From: Methanocella_A sp964548585
GTDB taxonomy: Archaea; Halobacteriota; Methanocellia; Methanocellales; Methanocellaceae
DNA: 64,000 nucleotides
Assembly: GCA_964548585.1 (NCBI GenBank)
Contig: CAZJRS010000004.1
Location: forward strand, 1 to 64,000
Direction of reading: 5' to 3'
Within the stretch, counting starts at the first letter, position 1, and every line of letters begins with the position of its first letter. The position numbers and the translations under genes are program-made. The notes beneath the pieces were generated by a model, which worked only from the letters and a program-made list of their open reading frames with translations, was not told where the DNA came from and did no database searches. This document shows, piece by piece, positions 1-9,326 of this stretch.

Positions 1-40
1 TAAGGTACGCGAGTCCCTGGGAACCGTAATACGCTGCCAA
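1..40 (+). rRNA. 3' end of 5S rRNA gene (partial)
   Basis: The first 40 bases carry a GCGAG, C-rich step, CTGGGAA pattern followed by a GC-rich end (ACGCTGCC). This is the order seen in helices IV/V and the closing stem of archaeal 5S rRNA. The matching 5' strand of the closing stem would lie before base 1. The exact 3' end is uncertain by a few bases. The gene is convergent with the cysteine hydrolase that follows. The call rests on remembered 5S consensus, not on an alignment. Confidence 0.6.
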
Positions 41-107
41 CCCACCAACAAACACTTTTTAAAAATATTCAATCAACAACAATAGCAAAAGCTATAAAAA
101 AATAAAT

Positions 108-668
108 TTACTTAGCTCTTATTAAACATGATATAATATCATCTGTACATTTAACTTCAGCAAACAAGCCATTAAGTGCACTCATAAATGATTTTTGAAT
201 TAGATCCGCTGTAATTAATTCATTATTAATTACTAAGTTTTTGGTTGCACATCCATCGTAAGCAACTGTACAAATATAACCAAAATCGTATGCTGCTCTG
301 ATCGTTGAATCTACACACATATGTGTCATCATGCCTGTGATAATCAGTTGCTTTATATCCAATGTTTTCAAGATTTTGTCCAAATTAGTATCTTTAAAAC
401 TATTTGGATAATGTTTGATAATAGTTGTTTCATTATTCATTGGCCTGACGTTATCATGTATTAAAGATCCATTCGTCTCAGGCAGGAAAAATGTTGCTCC
501 GCTACGATTAGATATATGTCGTATATGAATTACTGGAAGATCGTTCATTCGGAAAAATGTCAGAATCTTTTTAATCTGGTTGGAAGCTTCGATTGCGCCG
601 ATAAGTTCGTTTTTTCCATTTGGAAAGTAGTCGTTTTGGACATCTATAATCAACAGGGCAGTTCTCAT
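108..668 (-). CDS. Isochorismatase-family cysteine hydrolase
   Basis: 186 residues, the usual size for the isochorismatase/nicotinamidase superfamily. The expected catalytic triad is visible. Asp9 lies in IIDVQNDYF, Lys85 in IIKHYPNSF, and Cys118 in the signature TGMMTHMCVDST. Members hydrolyse amide or vinyl-ether bonds of small molecules (nicotinamide, isochorismate, N-carbamoyl compounds). The sequence does not tell which substrate applies. The ATG at 668 has a GGTAAG-like ribosome site just upstream. The gene is AT-richer than the argH-gat block and stands alone between the 5S end and the glycosylase gene, so context gives no pathway. Confidence 0.85.
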   Translation of the reverse strand: MRTALLIIDVQNDYFPNGKNELIGAIEASNQIKKILTFFRMNDLPVIHIRHISNRSGATFFLPETNGSLIHDNVRPMNNETTIIKHYPNSFKDTNLDKILKTLDIKQLIITGMMTHMCVDSTIRAAYDFGYICTVAYDGCATKNLVINNELITADLIQKSFMSALNGLFAEVKCTDDIISCLIRAK

Positions 669-752
669 GCTTACCTGTATGCGTATATTAAAAATAATAT
701 TTCCTGTTGTTGAAGCAAACCTTCCTTTAACACATCTATAATCATAACTACA

Positions 753-1565
753 TTATATTTTTTGACATACAGGACAAATATATGAAGCCGTGCTTCCAGT
801 TTTAATCTTCTCAATGATAGTTCCGCAGTCCGGGCATGGCTGATTTTCTTTATATCCCACTAAAAACTTTTCAATGCCGCCGCCATTACCGTAGAGGTCT
901 TTTTCGAATTTTAATCCACCTTTAGCCGCGGCTGTGTGGAGGTTTTCATTTATCGCATTGAATAATGATTCGATCTCTGTATCGGTGAGAAGTGATATTT
1001 TTTTATTGGGGTGAATACGGGCTTGGAATAATATGTCCTGGGCGTATACATTGCCTATTCCAGCTATGATTTTTTGATCTAGAATCAGTGACTTGACGGA
1101 GTTTCTCTTGTTTTTAACCAGAGTTTTAAAGTATTCTTGAGTGAACTCCGGGTCTAAGGGGGATGTTCCTAAGGTTGAAGTCATCTTATGGGTGTTCAGG
1201 CATTTATTATACATCGCATGTACGTATCCGAACCACCAGAACTTGATCGATAGCGAGGAATCATCTGTAAAGTTAAAACGTAGTTGGTATTTACTACTAA
1301 CATCTGCAGCTTGCTTATGGTAAAGGACATCTCCTCCCATGCCCAGGTTAAGAAGTAACGTCATGTCCTCCCCGAGGGCTGCAAAGATCCATTTTCCTTT
1401 TGATCTGATCGTACCAACTTGTTTTCCTTTAACTATCGCTTCGAATTCTTTTCCTGGCATATTCAGGCATTTTTCTTGAAGAATTTCCACTTTTGCTATG
1501 GTCTTGCCTCTTAGTTCCTCGTTCATCTGTCTGGCAAGGTTGTATATCTCAGGCAACTCTGGCAT
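753..1565 (-). CDS. mutM: Formamidopyrimidine-DNA glycosylase (Fpg/MutM family)
   Basis: Base-excision repair enzyme that removes oxidised purines and cleaves the strand. The mature protein must begin Met-Pro-Glu because Pro2 is the catalytic nucleophile. That fixes the start at 1565 (MPELPEIYNL), with AAAGGAG seven bases upstream. A longer in-frame start at 1592 would bury the catalytic proline. The helix-two-turn-helix stretch IAGIGNVYAQDILF is present. The C-terminal zinc finger (CPDC ... CPVC) is complete, with the preceding GNGGGIEKF loop. About 270 residues is normal. Whether it prefers 8-oxoguanine (Fpg) or pyrimidine lesions (Nei) cannot be read from sequence alone. This family is uncommon in archaea, so bacterial ancestry is likely. 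Confidence 0.9.
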   Translation of the reverse strand: MPELPEIYNLARQMNEELRGKTIAKVEILQEKCLNMPGKEFEAIVKGKQVGTIRSKGKWIFAALGEDMTLLLNLGMGGDVLYHKQAADVSSKYQLRFNFTDDSSLSIKFWWFGYVHAMYNKCLNTHKMTSTLGTSPLDPEFTQEYFKTLVKNKRNSVKSLILDQKIIAGIGNVYAQDILFQARIHPNKKISLLTDTEIESLFNAINENLHTAAAKGGLKFEKDLYGNGGGIEKFLVGYKENQPCPDCGTIIEKIKTGSTASYICPVCQKI

Positions 1566-1712
1566 TTGGTTTCTCCTTTGAAAATACTTCAATTTTCACT
1601 TATTATAAACTGATCTATGTCCATCGTAAAAGTAATCGATTGTTTTCTATTTTAATGGTCAGAGGATATTTTCCATCGCAAACTTCTTAACTTTTACCTA
1701 ACTTAATCAATA

Positions 1713-2198
1713 GTGACTGCCATGGATATCAATGACATCGACTCCGATCTCAGCAACATAAAAATGCCTCAAAGATCGCCACCGGGCAAACGACTTGATA
1801 TGAAAGTCAAAAATGCCGGCTTCAAAATCATTATACTAAAAGCGATCTCTTTCCTGTTTATTGCAGCCTTGTTGATTTTCGCCATCCTGACTATGCTTAA
1901 CGCAGACAAATCTGGCATCGATCGAACTGTACTCATCGCCATTCTGTTTGTACTCGTTGCCGGAGGCGCATTAGTTTCGATGAAGCTCTGGAGCCTTGAC
2001 TATGCCGGGTGGCTTTTTATGCTTCTCATTTGTATGGCCGGTGTCGCGCTTCCTGCTTTCTCGGCATACAGTCATGGTGCTATTGCTATCGGTACGATAC
2101 CGATCATCGCTACTTCAATTATCGGATTGGCCCTGCTATGGTATGCGAAGGATGTGCTGGGGATAAAAAAGTTATCGGATATCTTCAGCCCGCATTAG
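1713..2198 (+). CDS. Four-helix membrane protein of unknown function
   Basis: 161 residues from a GTG start at 1713; an ATG three codons later (1722, MDINDIDSDL) is an equally good start. The N-terminal ~35 residues are soluble and charged. Four hydrophobic segments follow at about 39-61, 72-90, 98-117 and 124-144. A short KDVLGIKKLSDIF tail ends the protein. No family is recognised. It is transcribed divergently from mutM and convergently with gatE, so it is probably a single-gene unit. Confidence 0.7.
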   Translation: MTAMDINDIDSDLSNIKMPQRSPPGKRLDMKVKNAGFKIIILKAISFLFIAALLIFAILTMLNADKSGIDRTVLIAILFVLVAGGALVSMKLWSLDYAGWLFMLLICMAGVALPAFSAYSHGAIAIGTIPIIATSIIGLALLWYAKDVLGIKKLSDIFSPH

Positions 2199-2226
2199 CT
2201 GTCTGAACTAAATAATAGTGAAGAGC

Positions 2227-4113
2227 CTATTTTTCGAGCTCTTCCTGGATCTTCTCTCGTAGTACTTTATTGATCAGCTTTCCGTCTGCTTTTCCTCTGA
2301 GTTTCTGCATGACCAGGCCCATGATGCCGCTCATGGCCGCATCGCCTTTCTCTTTGACAAAGTCATGTTTCTCTGCGACGATGTCACCGATGATCTTTCT
2401 GACTTCATCTTCGTTTACTCCTCCGAGGCCCATTCTCTTAATGGCATCTTCGACGCTATCAGATGGCTTCTGTGAGGTTTCCTTGAGCACGGTAGGAATA
2501 GCCTCTTTGGCTATCTTGCCCTCGTTGACGAGCCTGAATAACTCGTTAATATGTGTCTCTGTGATGTCGTCGACAGGTACCCCCTCTCTACGAAGCTCTG
2601 TCATGGTGCCGTGGATTGTCCTCGCGATCAGAGTGGGGTTTCCATATTTCTTAGCTAGCTCTTCAAATAACTCCGCGTCTGCAGAGTATGCGAGGCCCTT
2701 CGCGAACTCTTCGTTTAGTCCGTAGTGCTTCATGAAGCGATCCTTCTTTTCGCTGAGGAGCTCGGGCATATCCAGTCTGATACGGTCCATGTACTCTTTT
2801 GTGACCGGGAACGATACTACGTCTGTTTCCGGGTACATTCTGGCTCTGCCCGGCAGCGGGCGCATGTACTCGGTGTTTCCATTGGGTAGCGGTCCTCTCG
2901 TTTCTTCCGGGATGCCGATCATAGTCTCCTTCGCCCGTCTGATGACCGCTTCCATGGCTGCCTTCGACTTTTTCTGAGTGTCAGCTACCATGACAAACGC
3001 ATCGTTCTCGTCCAGCTCCAGCTTTGCCTTCACTGCATCCACTTCTGACGCTGTGATCCCATAGTTGGGCAGCTCATCGATATGGAAAATACCGCCCACA
3101 CCTGATGCACGCTTGGCCCGGTCCGAGAACTCGGTGCCCAGCCTTCTTCCGGGCTGAATCTCTTTTCTAATAAGCCCTTTGAAGCCCGGCAGCTTAATCG
3201 CGTAAGCTACTCCACCGGCGGAGATCGCCTTCTTCACAACCTTTGACTCTGAACTTTTGAAGATGTCGGTGATGTCCACGATTCCGTCATTGACGCTCGC
3301 TCTTCTGGCAATCAGCTCATCTTTTATGGCTATCAGGTTGATTTGTCTCTCGGCCTCTTTTTCAACGACCAGCTCGATGAGGTCCAGTGCCTGGACTCCC
3401 TTGATCTCTACCCGGGCGCCTTTCGCGATCGATACGTTCACGTCCTGGCGTATCGTGCCGAGGCCTCGTCGTACTTTTAACGATCTCAGGAGTGTTCCAA
3501 TCGCGAGAGCTACTTCTCTGGCCTGGGCAGGGGTCTTGATGTCCGGTGCGGTAGCGATCTCGATGAGGGGAATGCCAAGCCGGTCCAGCGAATAGATCGT
3601 GGCATCGCTTTTCGCTTCGACTTTGGATGCTGCATCTTCTTCCAGGCATAGCGTATCCATGCCTACTTTGCCTAGGGGTGTCTCCAAAAAGCCGTTTGAG
3701 GCGATATAGCAAGACCGCTGGAAGCCGGTGGTATTCGAGCCGTCTACCACGATCTTGCGCATGGCAAATACCTCATCCACAGGCGTCATGTTGAACAAGA
3801 TCGAAGCCTTCAGCACAATCTCCATTGCTTCCGAGTTCAGTGGGGAAGGAGGCTCTTCATCGTTCTCAACCAGGCAGGTTGTATCGTATGCCTTGTAGAT
3901 GAACTTTTTACGAGTCATGGCCTGTTCGGCTGCCGCCCGGTCCACCTCGCCCATTTCACTTTCCCTGGCCCGCAGGAACCGGAAAAATTCAAAGTTCGAC
4001 TCTATATTTTCCCGGATCTCATTCGGGCATCGGCAGAACAGCTTTGTCCGTGTTGCCAGTTGCTGGTGGATCTCCAGCCCGGCCTTGAGCCCAATAGCCC
4101 TGTAGTCGATCAT
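2227..4113 (-). CDS. gatE: Glutamyl-tRNA(Gln) amidotransferase subunit E
   Basis: Catalytic kinase/transamidase subunit of the archaeal GatDE complex, which converts Glu-tRNA(Gln) to Gln-tRNA(Gln). The 628-residue length is typical of GatE and longer than bacterial GatB. The GatB/E core starts at GLKAGLEIHQQL and contains the CRCPNE zinc-site region. An AspRS-like (GAD) insert occupies roughly residues 280-400. A YqeY-like tRNA-binding tail fills the last ~150 residues. The start at 4113 overlaps the gatD stop by four bases, so the two subunits are translationally coupled. The gene is the last in the argH-gatD-gatE operon. Confidence 0.97.
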   Translation of the reverse strand: MIDYRAIGLKAGLEIHQQLATRTKLFCRCPNEIRENIESNFEFFRFLRARESEMGEVDRAAAEQAMTRKKFIYKAYDTTCLVENDEEPPSPLNSEAMEIVLKASILFNMTPVDEVFAMRKIVVDGSNTTGFQRSCYIASNGFLETPLGKVGMDTLCLEEDAASKVEAKSDATIYSLDRLGIPLIEIATAPDIKTPAQAREVALAIGTLLRSLKVRRGLGTIRQDVNVSIAKGARVEIKGVQALDLIELVVEKEAERQINLIAIKDELIARRASVNDGIVDITDIFKSSESKVVKKAISAGGVAYAIKLPGFKGLIRKEIQPGRRLGTEFSDRAKRASGVGGIFHIDELPNYGITASEVDAVKAKLELDENDAFVMVADTQKKSKAAMEAVIRRAKETMIGIPEETRGPLPNGNTEYMRPLPGRARMYPETDVVSFPVTKEYMDRIRLDMPELLSEKKDRFMKHYGLNEEFAKGLAYSADAELFEELAKKYGNPTLIARTIHGTMTELRREGVPVDDITETHINELFRLVNEGKIAKEAIPTVLKETSQKPSDSVEDAIKRMGLGGVNEDEVRKIIGDIVAEKHDFVKEKGDAAMSGIMGLVMQKLRGKADGKLINKVLREKIQEELEK

Positions 4114-5369
4114 ACCTGGGTCCTCCAGTTGATCTCTCCTGCGATATTTGTCTCCATGATCCTCTTTACCTCACCCGGATCTGCCGCCTGTCCCAATGCC
4201 CACATGAGCTTGACCAGCGCAGTTTCGGCCAGCATGTCCTGCCCTTCGATGACGCCTGCGTTGATCAGGTCTATGCCTGTCGAATATACCCTGTCACAGA
4301 CTCTGCCATTGATGCACTGGGACGTCATCACAATCGTCATTCCTGATTCGATCGCTTTTTTCACCGTGTGAACCCAGTTTCTGTTGACGTGTCCGAGGCC
4401 TGTTCCTTCAATAACAAGCCCTTTGTAGCCGTGGTCCAGGTAAAAGTCTATGATGTTGGCCGGCATGCCAGGGTAGAACTTGACCAGTGCGCAGCGGCAA
4501 TCGATGGCATCGCGTAGCTCCAGTGGCTTATCGCCGCGCTTCGGATGATCCCCGATTTTCGTGATCGCCTTTGTCGAGTACTCCACTCTGGCGAGGGGCT
4601 CATCGTTAACGGATTGAAAAGCATTTCTCGCAGATGTATGTAATTTCCTCACCTTAGTGCCTTTATGCACATAGCAGAACTCGTCAGATGTGGACCCGTG
4701 CATGACAACTGAGACGCCTGCAATGTCAGATACCGCAACAGTTGCGGCACATATAGCATTCATCGCATTATCACTGGATGGCCGGTCAGACGATCGCTGG
4801 GAGCCAACCAGTACGACGGGTACCGGTGACTGTACCATAAAAGAGAGAGCTGCTGCAGTATACATCAGCGTATCTGTACCATGAGTAACAATAATTCCCT
4901 GGGCGCCTTCTTTGATGTGCCTGTACACCGCCCGGGCCAGGTTTTGCCAGATCGAGGCGTCCATGTCTTCGCTGAAGATCATGCTGAGTACTTCGCCTTT
5001 GTAGTTGGCAATCTCAGTGAGCTCCGGGATCGAGTCCATGATGTCATCCGGGGTGAACTGGGATGATACGGCTCCTGTCCTGTAATCCACTCTACTGGCG
5101 ATGGTGCCTCCCGTGGAAATGATGGATACGGTCGGAAGCCGTTCGTTTTCGATGTGAGCATGTGGGGCTTGCTTAAACGAAGGTGGTGTGGACTTTTCCA
5201 GGAACTCTATTGTCGCCCCCTCAGGGGCAATGCCTGCGTTGTAACCATTGTTCATTTTAAGCACGATATTCCCGCTCCGTGAGGGCATGAGGACGCCCTC
5301 AAAAGTGCGGCTGTCTTTACGTACCCTGACTTTGTCGCCTTCGGCGAACTCAGTGCCATTGATGATCAA
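4110..5369 (-). CDS. gatD: Glutamyl-tRNA(Gln) amidotransferase subunit D
   Basis: Asparaginase-like subunit that frees ammonia from glutamine or asparagine for GatE. 419 residues. A short N-terminal barrel domain (GDKVRVRKDSRTFEGVLMP) is the GatD-specific extension. The L-asparaginase fold follows, with the first catalytic Thr in STGGTIASRVD, the second Thr-Asp pair in HGTDTLMYTA, and the conserved GSQRSSDRPSSDNAMN loop that supplies the lysine-region partners in the family. It overlaps argH upstream and gatE downstream by four bases each (ATGA junctions). Confidence 0.97.
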   Translation of the reverse strand: MIINGTEFAEGDKVRVRKDSRTFEGVLMPSRSGNIVLKMNNGYNAGIAPEGATIEFLEKSTPPSFKQAPHAHIENERLPTVSIISTGGTIASRVDYRTGAVSSQFTPDDIMDSIPELTEIANYKGEVLSMIFSEDMDASIWQNLARAVYRHIKEGAQGIIVTHGTDTLMYTAAALSFMVQSPVPVVLVGSQRSSDRPSSDNAMNAICAATVAVSDIAGVSVVMHGSTSDEFCYVHKGTKVRKLHTSARNAFQSVNDEPLARVEYSTKAITKIGDHPKRGDKPLELRDAIDCRCALVKFYPGMPANIIDFYLDHGYKGLVIEGTGLGHVNRNWVHTVKKAIESGMTIVMTSQCINGRVCDRVYSTGIDLINAGVIEGQDMLAETALVKLMWALGQAADPGEVKRIMETNIAGEINWRTQV

Positions 5370-6865
5370 TGCTGTCCCTCCGTAATACTGATGACCGCCA
5401 GGTCCAGATCGCGATAAGCTTCATCAAGATTATCGTTGAGCTTCGAGAGCGCTGCGGCGTCAAGCAATATCTTTTTCCGCTCAGTGCTGATCTTCTTTTC
5501 AACGGCTATCAGCGCCGGGCCACCTGGTATGCTCCTGCGCTGCACGTTGCTCCACGGGTCTTTGGCTTCTTCCACCATCTGTGCGGTGAGGCCCATTTCA
5601 CTGACCTTTTTACCGATCATCTCCACTGATGCCCGGTCCACGTCTTCCAGCGAAGGATTACCATCTTCCCTGGCGAGCCAGCCTACGATGCCATGGGCCG
5701 TGCGGAACGGGAGGCCTGTAGATCTGACTATGGTATCTGCGATCTCGGTTGCTGTAGTGAATCCCATTGTGCTCTTGCGCCGCATCTCTTCCTTCTTAAC
5801 CGTGATCGTCTGAATGGCCCCCGTCATGATCCTGATCGATGATCGAGTGATCTCAAACGCCCTGAGCAGCTGTGGCGTGACTTCCTGCAGATCCGAGTTG
5901 TAGCTGTAGGGCAATCCCTTCACAATGGTGAATGCTGCCACCATGTGACCGATCACAGTACCGCTGCGGCCTCTGACTAATTCCAGCACATCCGGGTTCT
6001 TCTTCTGGGGCATGATTGAGCTGGTCGAGGCATATGTATCACTGAGCTCAATGAAGCCGAACTCCGATGTACTCCAGAGCACCAGTTCATCGGCCAGTCT
6101 GCTCAGGTTAACCTCGATGATCGCCATTCTCGATGTCAGATCCAGTATGAAATCCCGGGCGGATACACCGTCCATGGAATTGTCCATAGGCTGCTCGAAG
6201 CCCAGTAGCTTCGCAGTTAATTCCCGGTTGAGGTTGTATCCGGTCGACGCGAAGGCTGCACTCCCAAGCGGGCATATGTTGACAAACTTCAGTGCATCGG
6301 TCAGCCGCTCGAAGTCCCTGCCAAAAGAGGATGCGTGAGCCAGCATGTGGTGAGCCAGCGTCGTCGGCTGGGCATGCTGCATATGCGTGAAGCCCGGCAT
6401 GAGGGTTTCTTTATGCTCTTCGGCCATGAACAGCAACGCACTGCGTAAATCCTGCAGGTCTTCCATCAGCCCAAGCAGTTCCCTTCTTGTGGAGATACGA
6501 ATGCAGGTAGCTACTTCATCATTTCTGGACCGGCCCGAATGCATCCTGCCTCCGGCATTTTCGCCCACAGTCTTGATAAGTTTCGATTCGATGGCCATGT
6601 GGACATCCTCAAAGGAGGGAATATCCACTGTGTCGACTCCTGCCTGCCCGATGGCAGTCAGGGCTTTTAGAATCGCGGCCGCATCGCTCTCCGAGATGAT
6701 GCCCTGCCGGGCAAGCATAATCGTATGCGCCTTATCGATGAGAATGTCGGATGGGAACAGCCAGCGGTCAGCCGGAATGGACGCTGTGAAGACGCCCACC
6801 TCTTTTTTCTTCTCGCCTGCCAGCCTTCCCCTGCGCAGAATGTCTTCTTTGTTTTCCATAGCCAC
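5366..6865 (-). CDS. argH: Argininosuccinate lyase
   Basis: Last step of arginine synthesis: argininosuccinate to arginine plus fumarate. 499 residues. The fumarase/aspartase superfamily signature SSIMPQKKNPD is intact, as are SGRSRNDEVAT and the GFTHMQHAQPTT histidine region. It is the first gene of a three-gene operon with gatD and gatE, joined by overlapping stop/start codons. ArgH and GatDE share no obvious pathway, so the grouping may reflect co-expression of amino-acid and translation functions. The start chosen is the ATG at 6865; the next Met is two codons later. Confidence 0.97.
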   Translation of the reverse strand: MAMENKEDILRRGRLAGEKKKEVGVFTASIPADRWLFPSDILIDKAHTIMLARQGIISESDAAAILKALTAIGQAGVDTVDIPSFEDVHMAIESKLIKTVGENAGGRMHSGRSRNDEVATCIRISTRRELLGLMEDLQDLRSALLFMAEEHKETLMPGFTHMQHAQPTTLAHHMLAHASSFGRDFERLTDALKFVNICPLGSAAFASTGYNLNRELTAKLLGFEQPMDNSMDGVSARDFILDLTSRMAIIEVNLSRLADELVLWSTSEFGFIELSDTYASTSSIMPQKKNPDVLELVRGRSGTVIGHMVAAFTIVKGLPYSYNSDLQEVTPQLLRAFEITRSSIRIMTGAIQTITVKKEEMRRKSTMGFTTATEIADTIVRSTGLPFRTAHGIVGWLAREDGNPSLEDVDRASVEMIGKKVSEMGLTAQMVEEAKDPWSNVQRRSIPGGPALIAVEKKISTERKKILLDAAALSKLNDNLDEAYRDLDLAVISITEGQH

Positions 6866-6978
6866 ACGCTCTTGTGAAATGAATTGACGTCGGGTATATT
6901 TCTCTTGTCATCATATATCATACTTTCACCACTCGTCTGCCCTTTCCCGGTGTTCGGGCACATGCCCCGATACAAAAC

Positions 6979-6988
6979 CTATTTATTT
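6979..6988 (+). promoter_or_regulatory. TATA-like box for the radical SAM gene
   Basis: An AT-rich stretch (CTATTTATTT) lies 26-35 bases before the ATG at 7014, the spacing expected for an archaeal TATA box with a very short leader. The divergent argH promoter must lie in the same ~150-base spacer (6866-7013), but no equally clear box was seen for it. Confidence 0.45.
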
Positions 6989-7013
6989 CCCAACGGAACG
7001 AGTATGCAGGAAC

Positions 7014-8162
7014 ATGATTTTTTCTGAGGTATATGACGAGGGCAACGACAAGGTGTTCGTGTTAAGGGACACCATCGAGGTCCGGGTGCCACACCAGTTT
7101 TACGGGAAGCTCAGCCGGAAGTACTCCGACGAAGAGATCGTCTCCATGCATGAGCCGAAGATCCTGAAGCATCACTGCACGCACCGCCCGCTCGTCTACG
7201 TCACCAAAGAATCCGAAATACCTCTCATCGGCCACACCGCCTTCGGCTTGATCGACCGGGGTACAAACCTGATACAGGTCCGGCCCATCACCGGCTGTAA
7301 TCTGAACTGCATCTTCTGCAGTGTGGACGAAGGACATACCCAGACAAGGCAGACCGACTACATCGTCGACACCGACTACCTGGTCGAGGAGTTCACGAAG
7401 CTCGCAGAGCTTAAAGGCAACGACGTAGAAGCCCATATCGACGGACAGGGTGAGCCTTTCCTGTACCCGTACATGGTGGAGCTACTGGAAAAGCTGCGCA
7501 AGGTGCCGCAGGTCAAGGTCATTTCCGCCCAGAGCAACGGCATGATGCTGGACGAGGAAAAGATCAAAGCCATGGCCGGCCTCCTGGACCGGATCAATCT
7601 GTCGCTATCATCTATGGATGACAGAACCGGCCAGATACTGGCAGGCACGAAAAAGTACGACACAAATCACGTGAAGAACGTGGTCCGCTGGTGCCTGGAA
7701 AATGGCATCGACGTGCTACTCGCTCCTGTTCTGGTGCCCGGCTTCAACGATGATGAAATCACGAAGATTGTCGAGTTTGGCCAGGAGATCGGCGTCGGGC
7801 GGATGTATCCGGGCTTCGGGATCCAGAACTACGTCAAATACCAGTTCGGCAAAAAAGTGAAATGCAAGCCGATGAGGTTCGATCAGTTCTTCGAGCGGAT
7901 CGCCGAACTGGAGCAGAAGTACAACCTCAAACTCAAGCTGACCCCGCAGGATTTCGGCATCCACAAGGCGAAGTCTTTGCCGAAGGTATTCCGAAAGGGG
8001 GATATGGTCCGCTTAGAGATCGTGGCGCCCGGCCGGGTGTTCGGAGAGATGCTTGCCGTGGCTAACGGGCGGGTGATTGGTGTTCTAACGGAAAAGCCAG
8101 TGGGATCACACCTGACGGCCGAGATCACGAGAATCACCGACAACATCTATAATGCAAAGTAA
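7014..8162 (+). CDS. Radical SAM protein with C-terminal TRAM-like domain
   Basis: 382 residues. The 4Fe-4S/AdoMet motif CxxxCxxC is at residues 95-102 (CNLNCIFC). The AdoMet-side GQGEPFLYP motif follows. The N-terminal ~90 residues precede the radical domain. The last ~55 residues (from GDMVRLEIVAPGR) resemble a TRAM nucleic-acid-binding barrel, as found in MiaB-type and tRNA-modifying enzymes. A role in RNA or tRNA modification is therefore plausible, but the target is not known. MiaB enzymes have an N-terminal UPF0004 cluster domain with three cysteines, which is not evident here. The gene is monocistronic, divergent from argH. Confidence 0.85.
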   Translation: MIFSEVYDEGNDKVFVLRDTIEVRVPHQFYGKLSRKYSDEEIVSMHEPKILKHHCTHRPLVYVTKESEIPLIGHTAFGLIDRGTNLIQVRPITGCNLNCIFCSVDEGHTQTRQTDYIVDTDYLVEEFTKLAELKGNDVEAHIDGQGEPFLYPYMVELLEKLRKVPQVKVISAQSNGMMLDEEKIKAMAGLLDRINLSLSSMDDRTGQILAGTKKYDTNHVKNVVRWCLENGIDVLLAPVLVPGFNDDEITKIVEFGQEIGVGRMYPGFGIQNYVKYQFGKKVKCKPMRFDQFFERIAELEQKYNLKLKLTPQDFGIHKAKSLPKVFRKGDMVRLEIVAPGRVFGEMLAVANGRVIGVLTEKPVGSHLTAEITRITDNIYNAK

Positions 8163-8198
8163 AATAATGCAAAATAAAATCGGATTTTTTGGTAATGA

Positions 8199-9203
8199 TC
8201 AGCTTACCTGCTGAGCAGCAGTCGCTTTTTCCAACCGGAGTGCCTGTTCGATCGCCCGAATCCTGTCCACCGGAATCTCCAGATCGACTTTGTTCAAGGC
8301 TACGCCCAATAATTTCCCGGCTCTTTGCAACTCTTCCGGGGAATGATACTGTTCTGCCTGCAGGAAAATCCTTTCTACCGGCACCCTTTGCGCTAAAGCG
8401 CAGATGGCGCAGATCAGGTCGAAATCGTTGGCACGCCACAGCTCCTTGCGGTCGATCTTGAGGCAGTCAACGACGTAAAGCCGGTCATTAGCGTACAGGA
8501 AATTGTCCAGCTTGACATCGCCGTGAAAGACACCCGTATCCTCCATCGTCTTCAGGGTGGAAAAGATCTGGCCGATCACATCGTCGGTCAGCTCTACTTT
8601 GGAGAGGGGCTGGCCTTCGACGAACTGCATGACCAGGATGTAGTCATCAGGGTTGAGCCGGTGGGTTCCAAAGACTTCAGGCACATTCACATGCCTGTTT
8701 TTCAGCAGCATGAGCGAATTACGCTCGAACTCAATCATGTCCTGCGCCCCATCGTGGCCGTCGAAGGATAGGTTCGCCCGTTCTGCAATGACGCCCAAAT
8801 TGCGGAGCACAGTCATGTACCGGTGCATCAGTGCACTACGGTCGTTGATGATCTTACCCATGTACTTTCGCGGCTGATTCGACTGCTTGTCCACGCCTTC
8901 TACGATGCAGGGTATGGACATCCAGTAGGAACCTCCCGCGAGCCGGAGCTTAATCTTCTTCATCCCGTAGTACTTCCTGAACACATGCCTGATCTGAGCC
9001 TTGCGGAACACGTTCAGATCATCCCGGGAGATATCGTGTACCCAGTCGATGAGCTGGTGCTTAAGCTTCGTTTTCAGCAGTCGGTCAACGCCCCTGACAA
9101 TGATGTAAACACCAGCGATCAGGACGACCATAACCCCCTCGACGACGATGTTGTTCAGTACCCGGTATACTGTCTTCCTGGCGGCATCCATCCAGTAGCT
9201 CAT
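8199..9203 (-). CDS. Membrane-anchored RIO/ABC1-like protein kinase
   Basis: 334 residues. One hydrophobic helix at about 20-37 places the kinase domain on a membrane. Kinase landmarks: likely ATP-binding lysine Lys117 (KYMGKIIND), catalytic loop HGDVKLDN (227-234), metal-binding Asp246 (VVDCLKI, in place of DFG). The lack of a typical activation segment and peptide-binding lobe points to the RIO/Kdo/ABC1 group of atypical kinases, not eukaryotic-type Ser/Thr kinases. The substrate is unknown. A paralogue with the same layout lies directly upstream, 9327-10352. Confidence 0.75.
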   Translation of the reverse strand: MSYWMDAARKTVYRVLNNIVVEGVMVVLIAGVYIIVRGVDRLLKTKLKHQLIDWVHDISRDDLNVFRKAQIRHVFRKYYGMKKIKLRLAGGSYWMSIPCIVEGVDKQSNQPRKYMGKIINDRSALMHRYMTVLRNLGVIAERANLSFDGHDGAQDMIEFERNSLMLLKNRHVNVPEVFGTHRLNPDDYILVMQFVEGQPLSKVELTDDVIGQIFSTLKTMEDTGVFHGDVKLDNFLYANDRLYVVDCLKIDRKELWRANDFDLICAICALAQRVPVERIFLQAEQYHSPEELQRAGKLLGVALNKVDLEIPVDRIRAIEQALRLEKATAAQQVS

Positions 9204-9326
9204 GGCATGCGTACAAGGTGTCGTTGTCCTAAATAATTAATGGAGATCGCCGGGAGCAACATACCAATCCCCGGACCGGACGCCAGGCATAAAAACGCAA
9301 AGCAAGGCTGCACTTTTAACCCGGCT

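Noticed and set aside
2270..4105. Several long + strand frames opposite gatE
   Set aside because: They are shadows of the GC-biased gatE gene; their translations are Ser/Arg-rich with no motifs, and gatE is certain.
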